Shown here: positions 9,622 through 18,241 of the stretch, piece by piece
Position numbering within the stretch: the first letter of the stretch is position 1
How the letters are laid out: the number at the start of each line of letters is the position of its first letter
Assembly (NCBI GenBank): GCA_016946835.1
Contig: JACVTC010000329.1
Span: 1 to 44,559, forward strand
Direction of reading: 5' to 3'
DNA from: Neocallimastix lanati (nom. inval.)
Taxonomy: Eukaryota > Neocallimastigomycota > Neocallimastigomycetes > Neocallimastigales > Neocallimastigaceae
Length of the DNA: 44,559 bases
Program-made: the position numbers and the translations under genes
The notes under the pieces: model-generated
Seen by the model: only the letters and a program-made list of their open reading frames with translations
The model's database searches: none
Told to the model about the DNA's origin: nothing

Positions 9622-10107
9622 CTATCTAAAATATTACTAATAAGAATTTATTTAATTGGCTATAATTTTTATTACAATCTGTTAAAATATTCAAATAAAA
9701 ATAAAAATACTATTCTAATATAAAGGTTTTTAATAAAATAAAATATTTTTCAATATAAAATAAAACATTTCGATATAAAATTTTATAATAAAAGTTAAAA
9801 TATAATATATAAATTTTTAATTATCAATATATAAAAATATTATTAATACAAATTTTCATTATTAATATAAAAATAAAAAAATAAGATTTATTATTAATAT
9901 TGCTAATATAAGTTTTAAATATATAAAAATATTACTATTAATATAAGATTTAATATAAAAATATAAAGTTTAATATAATTTTTGATTTAATTTTTGATTT
10001 TTGGATTTAAAAATTTATTAAAGTACAAAAATAATAATGTACACATAATGTATTAGAAATAAATCGTAGATTTAATTAAGAATGCATTATTTAGTACATT
10101 CTTATCA
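9262..10107 (-). repeat. element 1 3' LTR
   Basis: It reads TGTTAAGG to TTATCA on the plus strand (TG...CA termini) and matches 16546-17391. On the minus strand a TATAAATA box lies near 9404-9411, which places most of the LTR in U3. A T run of about 37 bases lies at 9580-9616. Confidence 0.92.
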
Positions 10108-10117
10108 AGATGCCCCG
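10108..10117 (-). promoter_or_regulatory. element 1 polypurine-type tract
   Basis: On the minus strand it reads CGGGGCATCT, ending exactly at the LTR start TGATAAG. All elements here share GGGC(A/G)TCT at this point, so it is the likely plus-strand primer site, although the last bases are pyrimidines. Only 18 bp separate the LTR from the pol stop. Confidence 0.6.
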
Positions 10118-10125
10118 ACGAAGAC

Positions 10126-13100
10126 TCAAGCTTCTCTGTAAGCGGAGTTAAACTTTACTAAATTTTTAAAGTGAACATTCCTATCGAGTTGCTTTCCAGT
10201 CTTCTGATCGATTAGGGTTGCCGTGTTGAATTGAATTTTTAAAATTTTAAATGGTCCATTGTAATATGGTTCTAGCTTAGTGCGGCTAAAGTTTCTAACA
10301 AGAACAAGATCACCAGCCTTTAATTCTTTTCCTTTTTTCATACTTATTTGTTCTTCTCGTCTTGTTGCCCAATACTTGTTAGCATTCTTCACATTTTCGC
10401 ATGCTTCTCTAGTCCATTGATAATGACGAACAAATTTTTCCATTAAGATTTCATCATATGATTTACCTGCATTTTCAATTGTTCTTATGGCTATATCATA
10501 AGGCTGTTGGTCTTCTCTTCCATATACTAATTCAAAACTAGAATGTCCAGTAGCTGTATTTTTGGTAGTTCGAAGTGCCCATAAAGCAGAAGGTAAAACT
10601 TCATCCCAATCTTGATTTTTCCTTCCTAATAAACGAAGTAATTTTCCAATTTCTTTGTTTCGATTTTCAGTAAGACCATTGGATTCAGGGTGATAAGTAG
10701 CTATGAATTTTACATAAACGTCATAAAGGTCAAGAAAGATTTTTGTCATGTCAGAGGTGAATTGGGCTCCATTATCAGTAGTAATAACTTGAGGCACACC
10801 ATGTCTTGCAAAAACGTTTATTAAAAATTTAATTATATCAGAGGAAGTTATGTTTTCAGTGGGTTCGGCTTCAACCCATTTGGTAAAGTAATCAACAGTT
10901 ACTATAATATATTGATTATTATTTCTTGTTTTTGGTAACGGTCCTATAATATCTAATCCTAAATGCACAAAGGGACCCTCCACTTTAGTTGGATGGTTTT
11001 CAGTTGGTTCTGGATATGGTTGAGGACGATTTAATTGGCATTTTTCACAATTACTAACAATTCTTTTGATATCTTCAATCATATGATTCCAATAAAAGTT
11101 TTTCTTAAGTCTTTGATATGTTTTGTAATATCCTTCGTGGCCAATATTATGAGCTTCTAAAATTAATTTAAACCTTTCATTTTCGTCCGTTATTAATTTT
11201 CTATAATTTCCATTGTCGATAAAGTAATCTTCACCATCAATAACAGTAAACTTTTCATTAATAAATTCCTTTATAACTTTAGATAATAATTCTTCATTAT
11301 TTCCATTAGTAATTTTTGTTAATAATATCTTTCTCTCTTCCTTACTTTTCATTCTTGAAAGAGCATCAGCTAACACATTCTTTTTGCCTGATTCATATTT
11401 TATATTAATTCCAAGCATACTAGCGGTTAGACACCATCTTGTTTGCCTTGCATTCAAAGGTTCTTTATTTTTAAATAAACCAACTAATGGTTTATGATCT
11501 GTGTAAATAGTTGTAGGTAATGGATTTCCTTCAATATAAGATTTAAATTTAGTCATACAGTAGAATAAAGCTGTTCCTTCCAAATCTGTGATACCATAAT
11601 TCTTTTCAGCTTTCTTCAAACTTCTACTTATAAAGTGTATTGGATGCTCCTTACCGGTTTCTTCTTCTTTTTGTAAAAGAACTCCACCAATTCCATTATA
11701 CGAAGCATCATTTCTAATGATAAAAGGTTTGTCAAATAACGGAAATTTTAGAATAGGTGCATTGATTAATTTTTCTTTTAGGAGTTCAAAGCTTTCTTGT
11801 TGTTCTTTATTCCATTCATATTTAGTATTCTTTTTTAATAATTTACATAAAGGTGAGGTAATTTGAGCATATTTAGGAATAAAGTCACGATAATATCCTA
11901 CTGCTCCTAGAAATGATCTTAATTCATGCATTGATGAAGGGGCTTCCCACTTCTTAATAGCTGTTATTTTACTTTCCATGGGACTTAATCCTTTAGTAGT
12001 AAGTTTGTGACCTAATACATCAACTTCAGTTTGAAGAAAATGGCACTTTTCAATATTAATTTTTAACTTGTTTTCTTTAAATACTTCTAATACTTGTTTA
12101 ATATGAATTAAATGTTCTTCGATACTTTTTGAATAGATCAAAACATCATCAATAAATACATAAACAAATTCACCAATAAAAGGGAATAAAATTTTATTCA
12201 TTTCTCTTTGGAAGGTTGAGGGAGCTCCAGTAAGTCCAAAAGGCATAACCTTAAATTGATAATTTCCAAACTTAGTAGTGAAAGTGGTTACTTCAACGCT
12301 TTCTTCATCCATTAAGATTTGGTGAAAACCAGAAAATAAATCAAGAGTTGTAAATATTTTAGCTCCTCCGAGACTATCAAAAATTTCATCTATATATGGA
12401 ACTGAATAAGAATCTTTTTCTGTCATATCATTGACTTTTCGGTAGTCAATGCACAAGCGCCACTTTCCATTGTGTTTTAGAATGAGTACTACTGGAGATG
12501 ACCATTCTGAACAGGATGGTTCTATCAATCCTTTCTTAATAAGCTTTGTAAGTTCTTCTTTTAAGATATCTGATTTTAATTTAGTTAACCTATAACTTCT
12601 TAATTTTACTGGCTTTGCATTTGCTTTCAAACGGATCTTATGTGGTGAAAGTTTAGAAGGAGTTAGTTCTTCTGTTGAAGTGGCAACTATGTCAATCATT
12701 TCTTTGAGAATTTTAATAATTTGTTCTTTATAATCTTTATTTAAGGTACTTAAAAATTCATTACTCTCAATAAATTCCATTGGAGTTAATTCCTTTATAA
12801 TTTCCTTTTCATTATTCGTTTCTTCAACTTTTCTAATAGTGCAGATTATACTTTCTTCATCATAATATTGATTATTTATTTTAGCTATTTCTTCATATTC
12901 ACTTTCTGACAAAAGTTTACATAGACTGTTTAAGGTTGGATGAATAAATAAACAATGATCGATTTGAGTTTTAAAGTTTATTAACATATCATAAAATGAG
13001 TCTTCTTTCTCAATAATTCTAAAGTCCGCATTAAATTCATAATTATTAATTTTTACTGGTAATCGAACAATAATTCCTTCCGAGTATTCTTCATCTTGTG

Positions 13101-14136
13101 TTGCTAGTTGGATTCTTCCACGACTTTTTCCAACTGTTTCATATTCACCAGGTAATTTATCAAAATACTGCTTAGTAACGATGCTTAGGTTACTACAAGA
13201 ATCAATTAAAAGTTTTCCTAGTACTCCGTCAACACTTGCATCAATCATTGCTAAGTCTTCTTCGGCTACTTCATTACTTTTACTTATGTAACTATGATCA
13301 TAGTTATTTACTAATAAAGTTCGTGCTATTATATTGTCTACAGTTCCAATTATTTTTGATTTTTCTAACTTTAAACCTTGAGTTAATTGTGAACGAATTT
13401 TCGGACATGCATTCAAGAGTTGACCTATCGTAATACTGGATTTAAGATTATTTAAATCATCCATAATATTGTAAGGTTCTTTATTATTCATCATTTTGAT
13501 ATTCCTTTTTACTAACTGAGTATTTCCATTATTAGTTTCTTTAGTTTTTGTTGAAATTAATTTTTCCAAAGTATTAGTTTTATTTTGTTGATTATCTTTA
13601 TTCATTTCTAGATCTTCTATTTCATTATCGATTACAAGTATATCTTCAGATTCAACTTTTTCCTTTCCTTTTGATGAATAATTGTTGTTTTCTTCTTTAC
13701 TTTCTCTTACTCTTGTCATATTTCTTAATTCCTTTTCTTTTTGTTTTTCTTTATTAATATTTGGTTGAGTTAAAATTGAAGGAAGTATTTGATTTTTATA
13801 AACTTTATTTGGTTTATTATGTAGCTCATTTTCTTTCTTCTTTCTTAAAGCAGGAGTTGCGAAAGGACGTGGATTATCTTTTAAACTTTTATGTACTTTC
13901 TTGGAATTATTTTCTTCTTTTTCGCTGTTATTATCATTCATTTTTCTTTTTATAGCATTTATAATGATATCATCCTCACTTTCAGTTGTGTCACTAAAAT
14001 CAGATTCTTCAGATTCTTCATTAAAGGAATTATTATCAATTGGAGTATTCTTAGTAAAAGTATTATTTTGTAAATTATTTAATGAAGCTATTGTTTTGTC
14101 ATTGGGAGTGCTTCTTCTCCCATTTAGAAGTTTAAA
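10126..14136 (-). CDS. pol: element 1 Pol (PR-RT-RNH-IN), via -1 frameshift
   Basis: The open frame runs from the slippery site at 14136. The first Met is at 13941 (1271 residues from there; positions below count from it). Order: protease with IDSC at 246-249, where Gly is normal for the third position of the D-T/S-G triad; RT with D534 (TTLD) and FIDD at 596-599; RNase H with D745, E788, D815 and D859; integrase zinc finger H931, H935, C965, C968; catalytic D997, D1056 and E1092 with 35 residues between the last two; then a C-terminal GPY/F-like module (PYYNGPF, to 1231). There is no chromodomain. Domain order PR-RT-RNH-IN marks Ty3/gypsy. The product copies the RNA into DNA in virus-like particles and integrates it in the nucleus. 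Every catalytic residue I checked is present, so it is probably functional. Confidence 0.93.
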   Translation of the reverse strand, partial: FKLLNGRRSTPNDKTIASLNNLQNNTFTKNTPIDNNSFNEESEESDFSDTTESEDDIIINAIKRKMNDNNSEKEENNSKKVHKSLKDNPRPFATPALRKKKENELHNKPNKVYKNQILPSILTQPNINKEKQKEKELRNMTRVRESKEENNNYSSKGKEKVESEDILVIDNEIEDLEMNKDNQQNKTNTLEKLISTKTKETNNGNTQLVKRNIKMMNNKEPYNIMDDLNNLKSSITIGQLLNACPKIRSQLTQGLKLEKSKIIGTVDNIIARTLLVNNYDHSYISKSNEVAEEDLAMIDASVDGVLGKLLIDSCSNLSIVTKQYFDKLPGEYETVGKSRGRIQLATQDEEYSEGIIVRLPVKINNYEFNADFRIIEKEDSFYDMLINFKTQIDHCLFIHPTLNSLCKLLSESEYEEIAKINNQYYDEESIICTIRKVEETNNEKEIIKELTPMEFIESNEFLSTLNKDYKEQIIKILKEMIDIVATSTEELTPSKLSPHKIRLKANAKPVKLRSYRLTKLKSDILKEELTKLIKKGLIEPSCSEWSSPVVLILKHNGKWRLCIDYRKVNDMTEKDSYSVPYIDEIFDSLGGAKIFTTLDLFSGFHQILMDEESVEVTTFTTKFGNYQFKVMPFGLTGAPSTFQREMNKILFPFIGEFVYVFIDDVLIYSKSIEEHLIHIKQVLEVFKENKLKINIEKCHFLQTEVDVLGHKLTTKGLSPMESKITAIKKWEAPSSMHELRSFLGAVGYYRDFIPKYAQITSPLCKLLKKNTKYEWNKEQQESFELLKEKLINAPILKFPLFDKPFIIRNDASYNGIGGVLLQKEEETGKEHPIHFISRSLKKAEKNYGITDLEGTALFYCMTKFKSYIEGNPLPTTIYTDHKPLVGLFKNKEPLNARQTRWCLTASMLGINIKYESGKKNVLADALSRMKSKEERKILLTKITNGNNEELLSKVIKEFINEKFTVIDGEDYFIDNGNYRKLITDENERFKLILEAHNIGHEGYYKTYQRLKKNFYWNHMIEDIKRIVSNCEKCQLNRPQPYPEPTENHPTKVEGPFVHLGLDIIGPLPKTRNNNQYIIVTVDYFTKWVEAEPTENITSSDIIKFLINVFARHGVPQVITTDNGAQFTSDMTKIFLDLYDVYVKFIATYHPESNGLTENRNKEIGKLLRLLGRKNQDWDEVLPSALWALRTTKNTATGHSSFELVYGREDQQPYDIAIRTIENAGKSYDEILMEKFVRHYQWTREACENVKNANKYWATRREEQISMKKGKELKAGDLVLVRNFSRTKLEPYYNGPFKILKIQFNTATLIDQKTGKQLDRNVHFKNLVKFNSAYREA
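14084..14136 (-). promoter_or_regulatory. element 1 gag-pol -1 frameshift signal with pseudoknot
   Basis: Slippery heptamer T-TTA-AAC at 14130-14136 in the gag frame, then a 7-nt spacer holding the gag stop (TAA, 14124-14126), then stem TGGGAG/CTCCCA (14117-14122 with 14103-14108) with an 8-nt loop. The loop GAAGC (14110-14114) can pair with GCTTC at 14084-14088 after a 14-nt connector, forming an H-type pseudoknot. The pol frame is open from the heptamer to the first pol Met, exactly 65 codons. Confidence 0.85.
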
Positions 14137-15101
14137 GACTTTTTGGAATATATTTCTTTTTTATTTTTTTCCATAATCTTATTTAATTGAGGGCAATAGT
14201 ATGAGTAATGACCTTCTTCCTTACAGAAGAAGCAAGTTTTAACAGATAAATTTCTCATTTTCTGGGTTGATTCTTCTATAATATCTTGAGGTTTCAGTTT
14301 ATTATTTGTTTGACTTGTTTGGAAAGTTTCGTTTCTTCTTTTAGGATAAAGTCTTGAAGTAGTACTGTTTTGATTATTTTGATTATGCTGGGAATTATTA
14401 ACATTATAGGTATTAATATTATTGTTCCTTACAGAAAGTCTATCTACTTTCTCGGCAATTTTGAAAGCTTTCTCCATACTTATATCATCTTTAAGGGATA
14501 ATTTCTTCCAGGCTTCATAATTATTTTGAATAGAATCAATATAATCTAGTACACCAATGCGCTTTCTTCTCTTTTTATCAAGTTTAGTGTACAAAGTTCT
14601 ATATCTTACATTAAAGTCTTTAATCTTTTCGTTTCTTTTAATTCGCATTGCACGAAGTTCTTTAAGAAGTAAATTTTGGTCTTCTTTAATACCGTAAAAA
14701 TTTTCAAGACTTGAAATAATTTTTCCAAGAGAAGGAAATTTAATATCATCATCAACATTTTCTTCTTCATCATCTTCTTCTTCTTCATCTGATGAATCAT
14801 CACTTTCATCATCACTATCTTCTCCCAAATCTTCAATAACGCGTTGTACTTCACCAGAGCTGGTAAGTAAACAAGCATTAAATATTGTTTCTGGATCTGT
14901 AATACCTTGTATCTTGATCCAAAGTTTTAATTCAGTAGCCCAGGACTTAATATCTAAATTGTCCTTGCTAAGTTTCACAATATCTCTTAATTCTTTTTTC
15001 AATTCTTTAAAGCTCAAAGTTGTTTCCTTGGACATTTTGTTTAAATATTTCTTGTTGTATATTAATGAGGTGATTAAATAAGAATAAATTTGGAAATACA
15101 A
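14124..15101 (-). CDS. gag: element 1 Gag
   Basis: 325 residues as read from the first Met. Alignment with element 3 Gag favours the inner Met at 15035 (MSKETTLSF against MTNQEIDF), giving 303 residues. The helical capsid-like part contains SWATELKLWI and KIKDFNVRYRTLYTKL, both shared with element 3. A strongly acidic run of Asp/Glu/Ser lies near residues 95-125. A CCHC knuckle, C-x2-C-x4-H-x4-C (CFFCKEEGHYSYYC), lies near the C-terminus and should bind the genomic RNA. The frame ends in SLNF-stop across the slippery site, so Gag is the main product and Gag-Pol is the frameshift product. Confidence 0.9.
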   Translation of the reverse strand: MYFQIYSYLITSLIYNKKYLNKMSKETTLSFKELKKELRDIVKLSKDNLDIKSWATELKLWIKIQGITDPETIFNACLLTSSGEVQRVIEDLGEDSDDESDDSSDEEEEDDEEENVDDDIKFPSLGKIISSLENFYGIKEDQNLLLKELRAMRIKRNEKIKDFNVRYRTLYTKLDKKRRKRIGVLDYIDSIQNNYEAWKKLSLKDDISMEKAFKIAEKVDRLSVRNNNINTYNVNNSQHNQNNQNSTTSRLYPKRRNETFQTSQTNNKLKPQDIIEESTQKMRNLSVKTCFFCKEEGHYSYYCPQLNKIMEKNKKEIYSKKSLNF

Positions 15102-15210
15102 CTTTAAAAATATAATTTAATAGGTAATTTAATATCGAATCAATTTTTAAAACAATATATTTTAGTAACTTTTGAAAATAATAATTTTATTTGCTTTCTT
15201 TAGTAGATAT

Positions 15211-15520
15211 AAGCTCGAAATCTTTATCGACAACTTAGTAGAAATTATAAAGCACGAGGTTCTTTTCGACTACTTTATTAAGAATAATTTTTAAGTTCGA
15301 AATCTTTATCGACAACTCAATAGAATAATTTTTAAGTTCGAAATCTTTATCGACAATTCAATAGAATAATTTTAAGTTCGAAATCTTTATCGACAACTTA
15401 ATAGAATAATTTTAAGTTCGAAATCTTTATCGACAACTTAATAGAATAATTTTAAGTTCGAAATCTTTATCGACAACTTAATAGAATATTTTTCAAGCTC
15501 GAAATCTTTATCGACCACTT
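15211..15520 (-). repeat. element 1 leader: eight-copy bulged-hairpin array
   Basis: Copies of about 26 nt start at 15211, 15250, 15293, 15334, 15374, 15414, 15454 and 15495, a period near 40. On the minus strand each folds as AAGT-TG-TCGA-loop-TCGA-ACTT, with an unpaired TG on the 5' side. It lies about 110-480 bases upstream of the gag start. Variant copies use GCTT (G-U) or AG for the bulge. A role in RNA packaging or translation control is inferred. Element 3 has two related copies. Confidence 0.8.
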
Positions 15521-16521
15521 GAATTTTGTAATTTAGTATATTTGTAGTAATAAATTTAGAAGCAAAGTTTTATTTGTTATTTTCACCTTTCAAAAATTTT
15601 TCTTTTTAAACGATAAATATTGTATTGTTATAGCTAATAAAATTATTAATTAATTATAATTATTAAATACAAAAAAATAATCTTTATTGTCGTACAATCT
15701 GATAGTACACACTGTCTGACGTGCAGCTTACCTAATGGTGTCATGCCACGCGTGTGCCACGATTACTATATTCAATATAAAATATAGCAGTTCAGAGCCC
15801 ACTAGCCCAATTACTATGTAGGATAAACTTAATCCGATAATCTATGTACGGAATAAAAAAAAAATTTTAAAAGTATTCAATAATATTTTTATTAACTAAT
15901 AAAAATTAACTAAAAACACAATATTTTCAAAGTAAATTAAGATTCTTTTACAGGAATTATTAAACAAATAAAGTATCAGTAATAAAAAAAAAATAAAAAA
16001 AATTTAAATGGCGAAGTTAGCCAAAGTCTGATACTTTATATAATAAAGTGCCTTATAACTAGCACAAAGAAAAGTAAAAAAAAATATATAAAAAAAACAA
16101 TCTTACGCCTTCGGTGACGTAAGCTCCTTATTCGCCAGTGCTTGGAAAGTACCCGCACCTTCGTGTGTTGAAACGTTGAAGGCTGAACTATTATTACCGG
16201 GTCGGTAACCAAATACCTTCGTCTACTTTCCAATTAATCTCCAAATTAACTACTATTCAATAACCTACTATGAATAGAGTTAATTTGTTGCTATCTGAGA
16301 ATACACTGTGTATGAGCTCTATCCGCTCCTTGTTATAATTTTACAAAATTTGTTTTTTTTTTTTGAATCTTAATTTTACTTATTTAAAAAAATTTTTTTT
16401 ATATATATATCAAACAAGCGCCATAGGTTAATCAAAGGATTAACGACTTACTTGTTTATCAATATAAAATAAAAAAAAATTAAAAAAAAATCTATGTTAT
16501 TTACTATTATTTCTATTTAAT
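15521..16521 (-). other. element 1 5' untranslated leader with structured GC-rich patches
   Basis: It lies between the primer site and the hairpin array. Notable structures are the palindrome CACGCGTG (15747-15754), a 6-bp hairpin CTTACG/CGTAAG (16102-16123), and TTACCG/CGGTAA with a 3-nt loop (16194-16208). The GC content at 15690-15850 and 16100-16220 is far above the surroundings. A 65-codon sense-strand frame (16036-16233) crosses it, but I see no support for translation. Confidence 0.55.
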
Positions 16522-16539
16522 TCCCCGATATCTCCACCA
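16522..16539 (-). promoter_or_regulatory. element 1 primer binding site
   Basis: The minus strand reads TGGTGGAGATATCGGGGA, six bases after the LTR end. It is complementary to a tRNA 3' end finishing in CCA, with acceptor strand TATCTCC and discriminator A. The identical 18 bases occur in element 3. I cannot name the tRNA; none of the three tRNAs in this window matches the full length. Confidence 0.8.
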
Positions 16540-16545
16540 TATAAA

Positions 16546-16856
16546 TGTTAAGGTTTTAGAGAATTAAATAAAAATAAAGTAAAGAAACACAAATTTTATT
16601 TTTTTTTTATTTATTATTTTTATTTATAAATTTATTTTATTAATTTTACTTGATGATTTTTAAAAATTAGTAGCAAAATTTACAACTATTTATACTTTTT
16701 TTTCAAGGCATAAAAGTTGTATTTGCCACTAAATTACATTTTATTTTTATTTTTTTTTTTATAAAAACTATTAAATTTAAATTGATTTTTATAATCAATT
16801 ATATAAAATTTAATTATAACAATATAAATAAAATACATTTATAATATTAATAAAAC

Positions 16857-16905
<49 letters not shown>

Positions 16906-17391
16906 CTATCTAAAATATTACTAATAAGAATTTATTTAATTGGCTATAATTTTTATTACAATCTGTTAAAATATTCAAATAAAAATAAAAATACTATTCT
17001 AATATAAAGGTTTTTAATAAAATAAAATATTTTTCAATATAAAATAAAACATTTCGATATAAAATTTTATAATAAAAGTTAAAATATAATATATAAATTT
17101 TTAATTATCAATATATAAAAATATTATTAATACAAATTTTCATTATTAATATAAAAATAAAAAAATAAGATTTATTATTAATATTGCTAATATAAGTTTT
17201 AAATATATAAAAATATTACTATTAATATAAGATTTAATATAAAAATATAAAGTTTAATATAATTTTTGATTTAATTTTTGATTTTTGGATTTAAAAATTT
17301 ATTAAAGTACAAAAATAATAATGTACACATAATGTATTAGAAATAAATCGTAGATTTAATTAAGAATGCATTATTTAGTACATTCTTATCA
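16546..17391 (-). repeat. element 1 5' LTR
   Basis: 846 bp, same length and sequence by eye as 9262-10107. It carries the minus-strand TATA box expected to drive the element. Its outer end (17391) lies 14 bp from the tRNA-Trp gene. Confidence 0.92.
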
Positions 17392-17405
17392 AAAAATTGA
17401 GATGG

Positions 17406-17477
17406 GGAGGGTTGGCGCAACGGTAGCGCGTCCGCCTCCAGAGCGGAAGGTTGGGTGTTCGAATCACTCACTCTCCA
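17406..17477 (+). tRNA. tRNA-Trp (CCA)
   Basis: 72 nt without an intron. Acceptor GGAGGGT/ACTCTCC with one G-U, D stem GCGC/GCGC, anticodon loop CTCCAGA giving CCA, T stem GGGTG/CACTC with loop TTCGAAT, discriminator A. Internal A-box TGGCGCAACGG and B-box GTTCGAATC fit Pol III promoters. The CCA tail is not encoded, as usual in eukaryotes. Confidence 0.95.
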
Positions 17478-17480
17478 AAT

Positions 17481-17485
17481 TTTTA
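17481..17485 (+). terminator. Pol III oligo-T terminator of tRNA-Trp
   Basis: TTTTT starts 3 bases after the discriminator base, followed by a second T5 run at 17487-17491. Confidence 0.75.
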
Positions 17486-17491
17486 TTTTTC

Positions 17492-18145
17492 AAATAAATA
17501 TATATATTTTTTTTAAAAAAACCTTTTTTTTTTTTTTAATCTTCTTTTTTTTTTTTTTTTTTTTTTTTTCTTTATAGAGGTCTTTTTTTTCGTTTCGTCT
17601 GGTCACCTTACTGATAAGGATAAGAATAAAAAAATTTTTTTTTTTTAACTTTTTATTTTTATTCATGTTCTATCCTCCCCTCTCTTTCTCTATCCTCAAT
17701 TAAAAAATAAAAAAAAAAAAAAAAAGTTTATGAATATATATATATATAATACCATGGCATTGTGTTTGCTTTTAAAATTTTTTTGTCTTTTAAATTTGAT
17801 TTTTTTATCGTCAAAATTTGATTTTTTTTTTTTTTTTATTGAAGAATATAACCTATTAGCCATGGGATATACTTACTCAAAGAAAAAAAAAAAAAAAAAA
17901 AAAAGAGGGGAAGTCATCAATACAATTATTAAATTTCTAAAATGTATTGACAATCGAAAGAAAAAAAAGTTAATTTTTTTTTTCTTTTGTTTAAAAAGGG
18001 ACAAAGGTCAAGAATATAGTAATAAAATAATAAATATATGTATAAGTATTAAATTATAAGAAAATATATATATATATATAAAACCCTATAATAATAAAAA
18101 AAAAGTTGAAAATAAAAAAAAAAAAAAAAAATTGAAATTAAAAAT
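17492..18145. other. homopolymer-rich spacer between tRNA genes
   Basis: Long A and T runs with a few mixed stretches. A 109-codon frame here is mostly Phe and Lys homopolymer and is not credible. No RNA gene is seen. Confidence 0.5.
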
Positions 18146-18150
18146 AAAAA
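18146..18150 (-). terminator. Pol III oligo-T terminator of tRNA-Cys
   Basis: TTTTT on the minus strand, five bases after the discriminator position. It is the first T5 run after either minus-strand tRNA, so it probably ends the joint Ser-Cys transcript. Confidence 0.7.
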
Positions 18151-18155
18151 GTGGA

Positions 18156-18227
18156 AGGGGCGTTCCGGATTTGAACCGAAGACCTATTGATCTGCAGTCA
18201 ATTGCTCTACCGCTGAGCTAACACCCC
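18156..18227 (-). tRNA. tRNA-Cys (GCA)
   Basis: 72 nt, no intron. Acceptor GGGGTGT/ACGCCCC, D stem GCTC/GAGC, anticodon stem ATTGA/TCAAT with loop CTGCAGA giving GCA, T arm TTCGG-TTCAAAT-CCGGA, discriminator T. A-box TAGCTCAGCGG and B-box GGTTCAAATCC are intact. It lies 14 bases downstream of tRNA-Ser on the same strand. Confidence 0.95.
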
Positions 18228-18241
18228 TATCTATAATGAAT

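Larger units (their letters stand above)
9262..17391 (-). mobile_element. Ty3/gypsy retrotransposon, element 1, complete
   Basis: 8.1 kb with two 846-bp LTRs that look identical by eye, intact gag and pol, a primer site next to the right (5') LTR and a GGGGCATCT tract next to the left (3') LTR. Flanks are AAAA on both sides, compatible with a 4-bp target duplication. Identical LTRs and open frames mean a recent, probably active insertion. The 5' LTR ends 14 bp before the tRNA-Trp gene. Confidence 0.92.

Noticed and set aside
16036-16233. 65-codon frame in the element 1 leader, sense strand
   Set aside because: Arg-rich then hydrophobic, but it overlaps structured RNA. I saw no equivalent in element 3, so translation is unsupported.
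16522-16539. tRNA-Trp of this window as the primer of elements 1 and 3
   Set aside because: Only the first nine bases of the primer site match its 3' end; the remaining nine do not.
17730-18059. 109-codon frame (+) between tRNA genes
   Set aside because: Dominated by Phe and Lys homopolymers from T and A runs.
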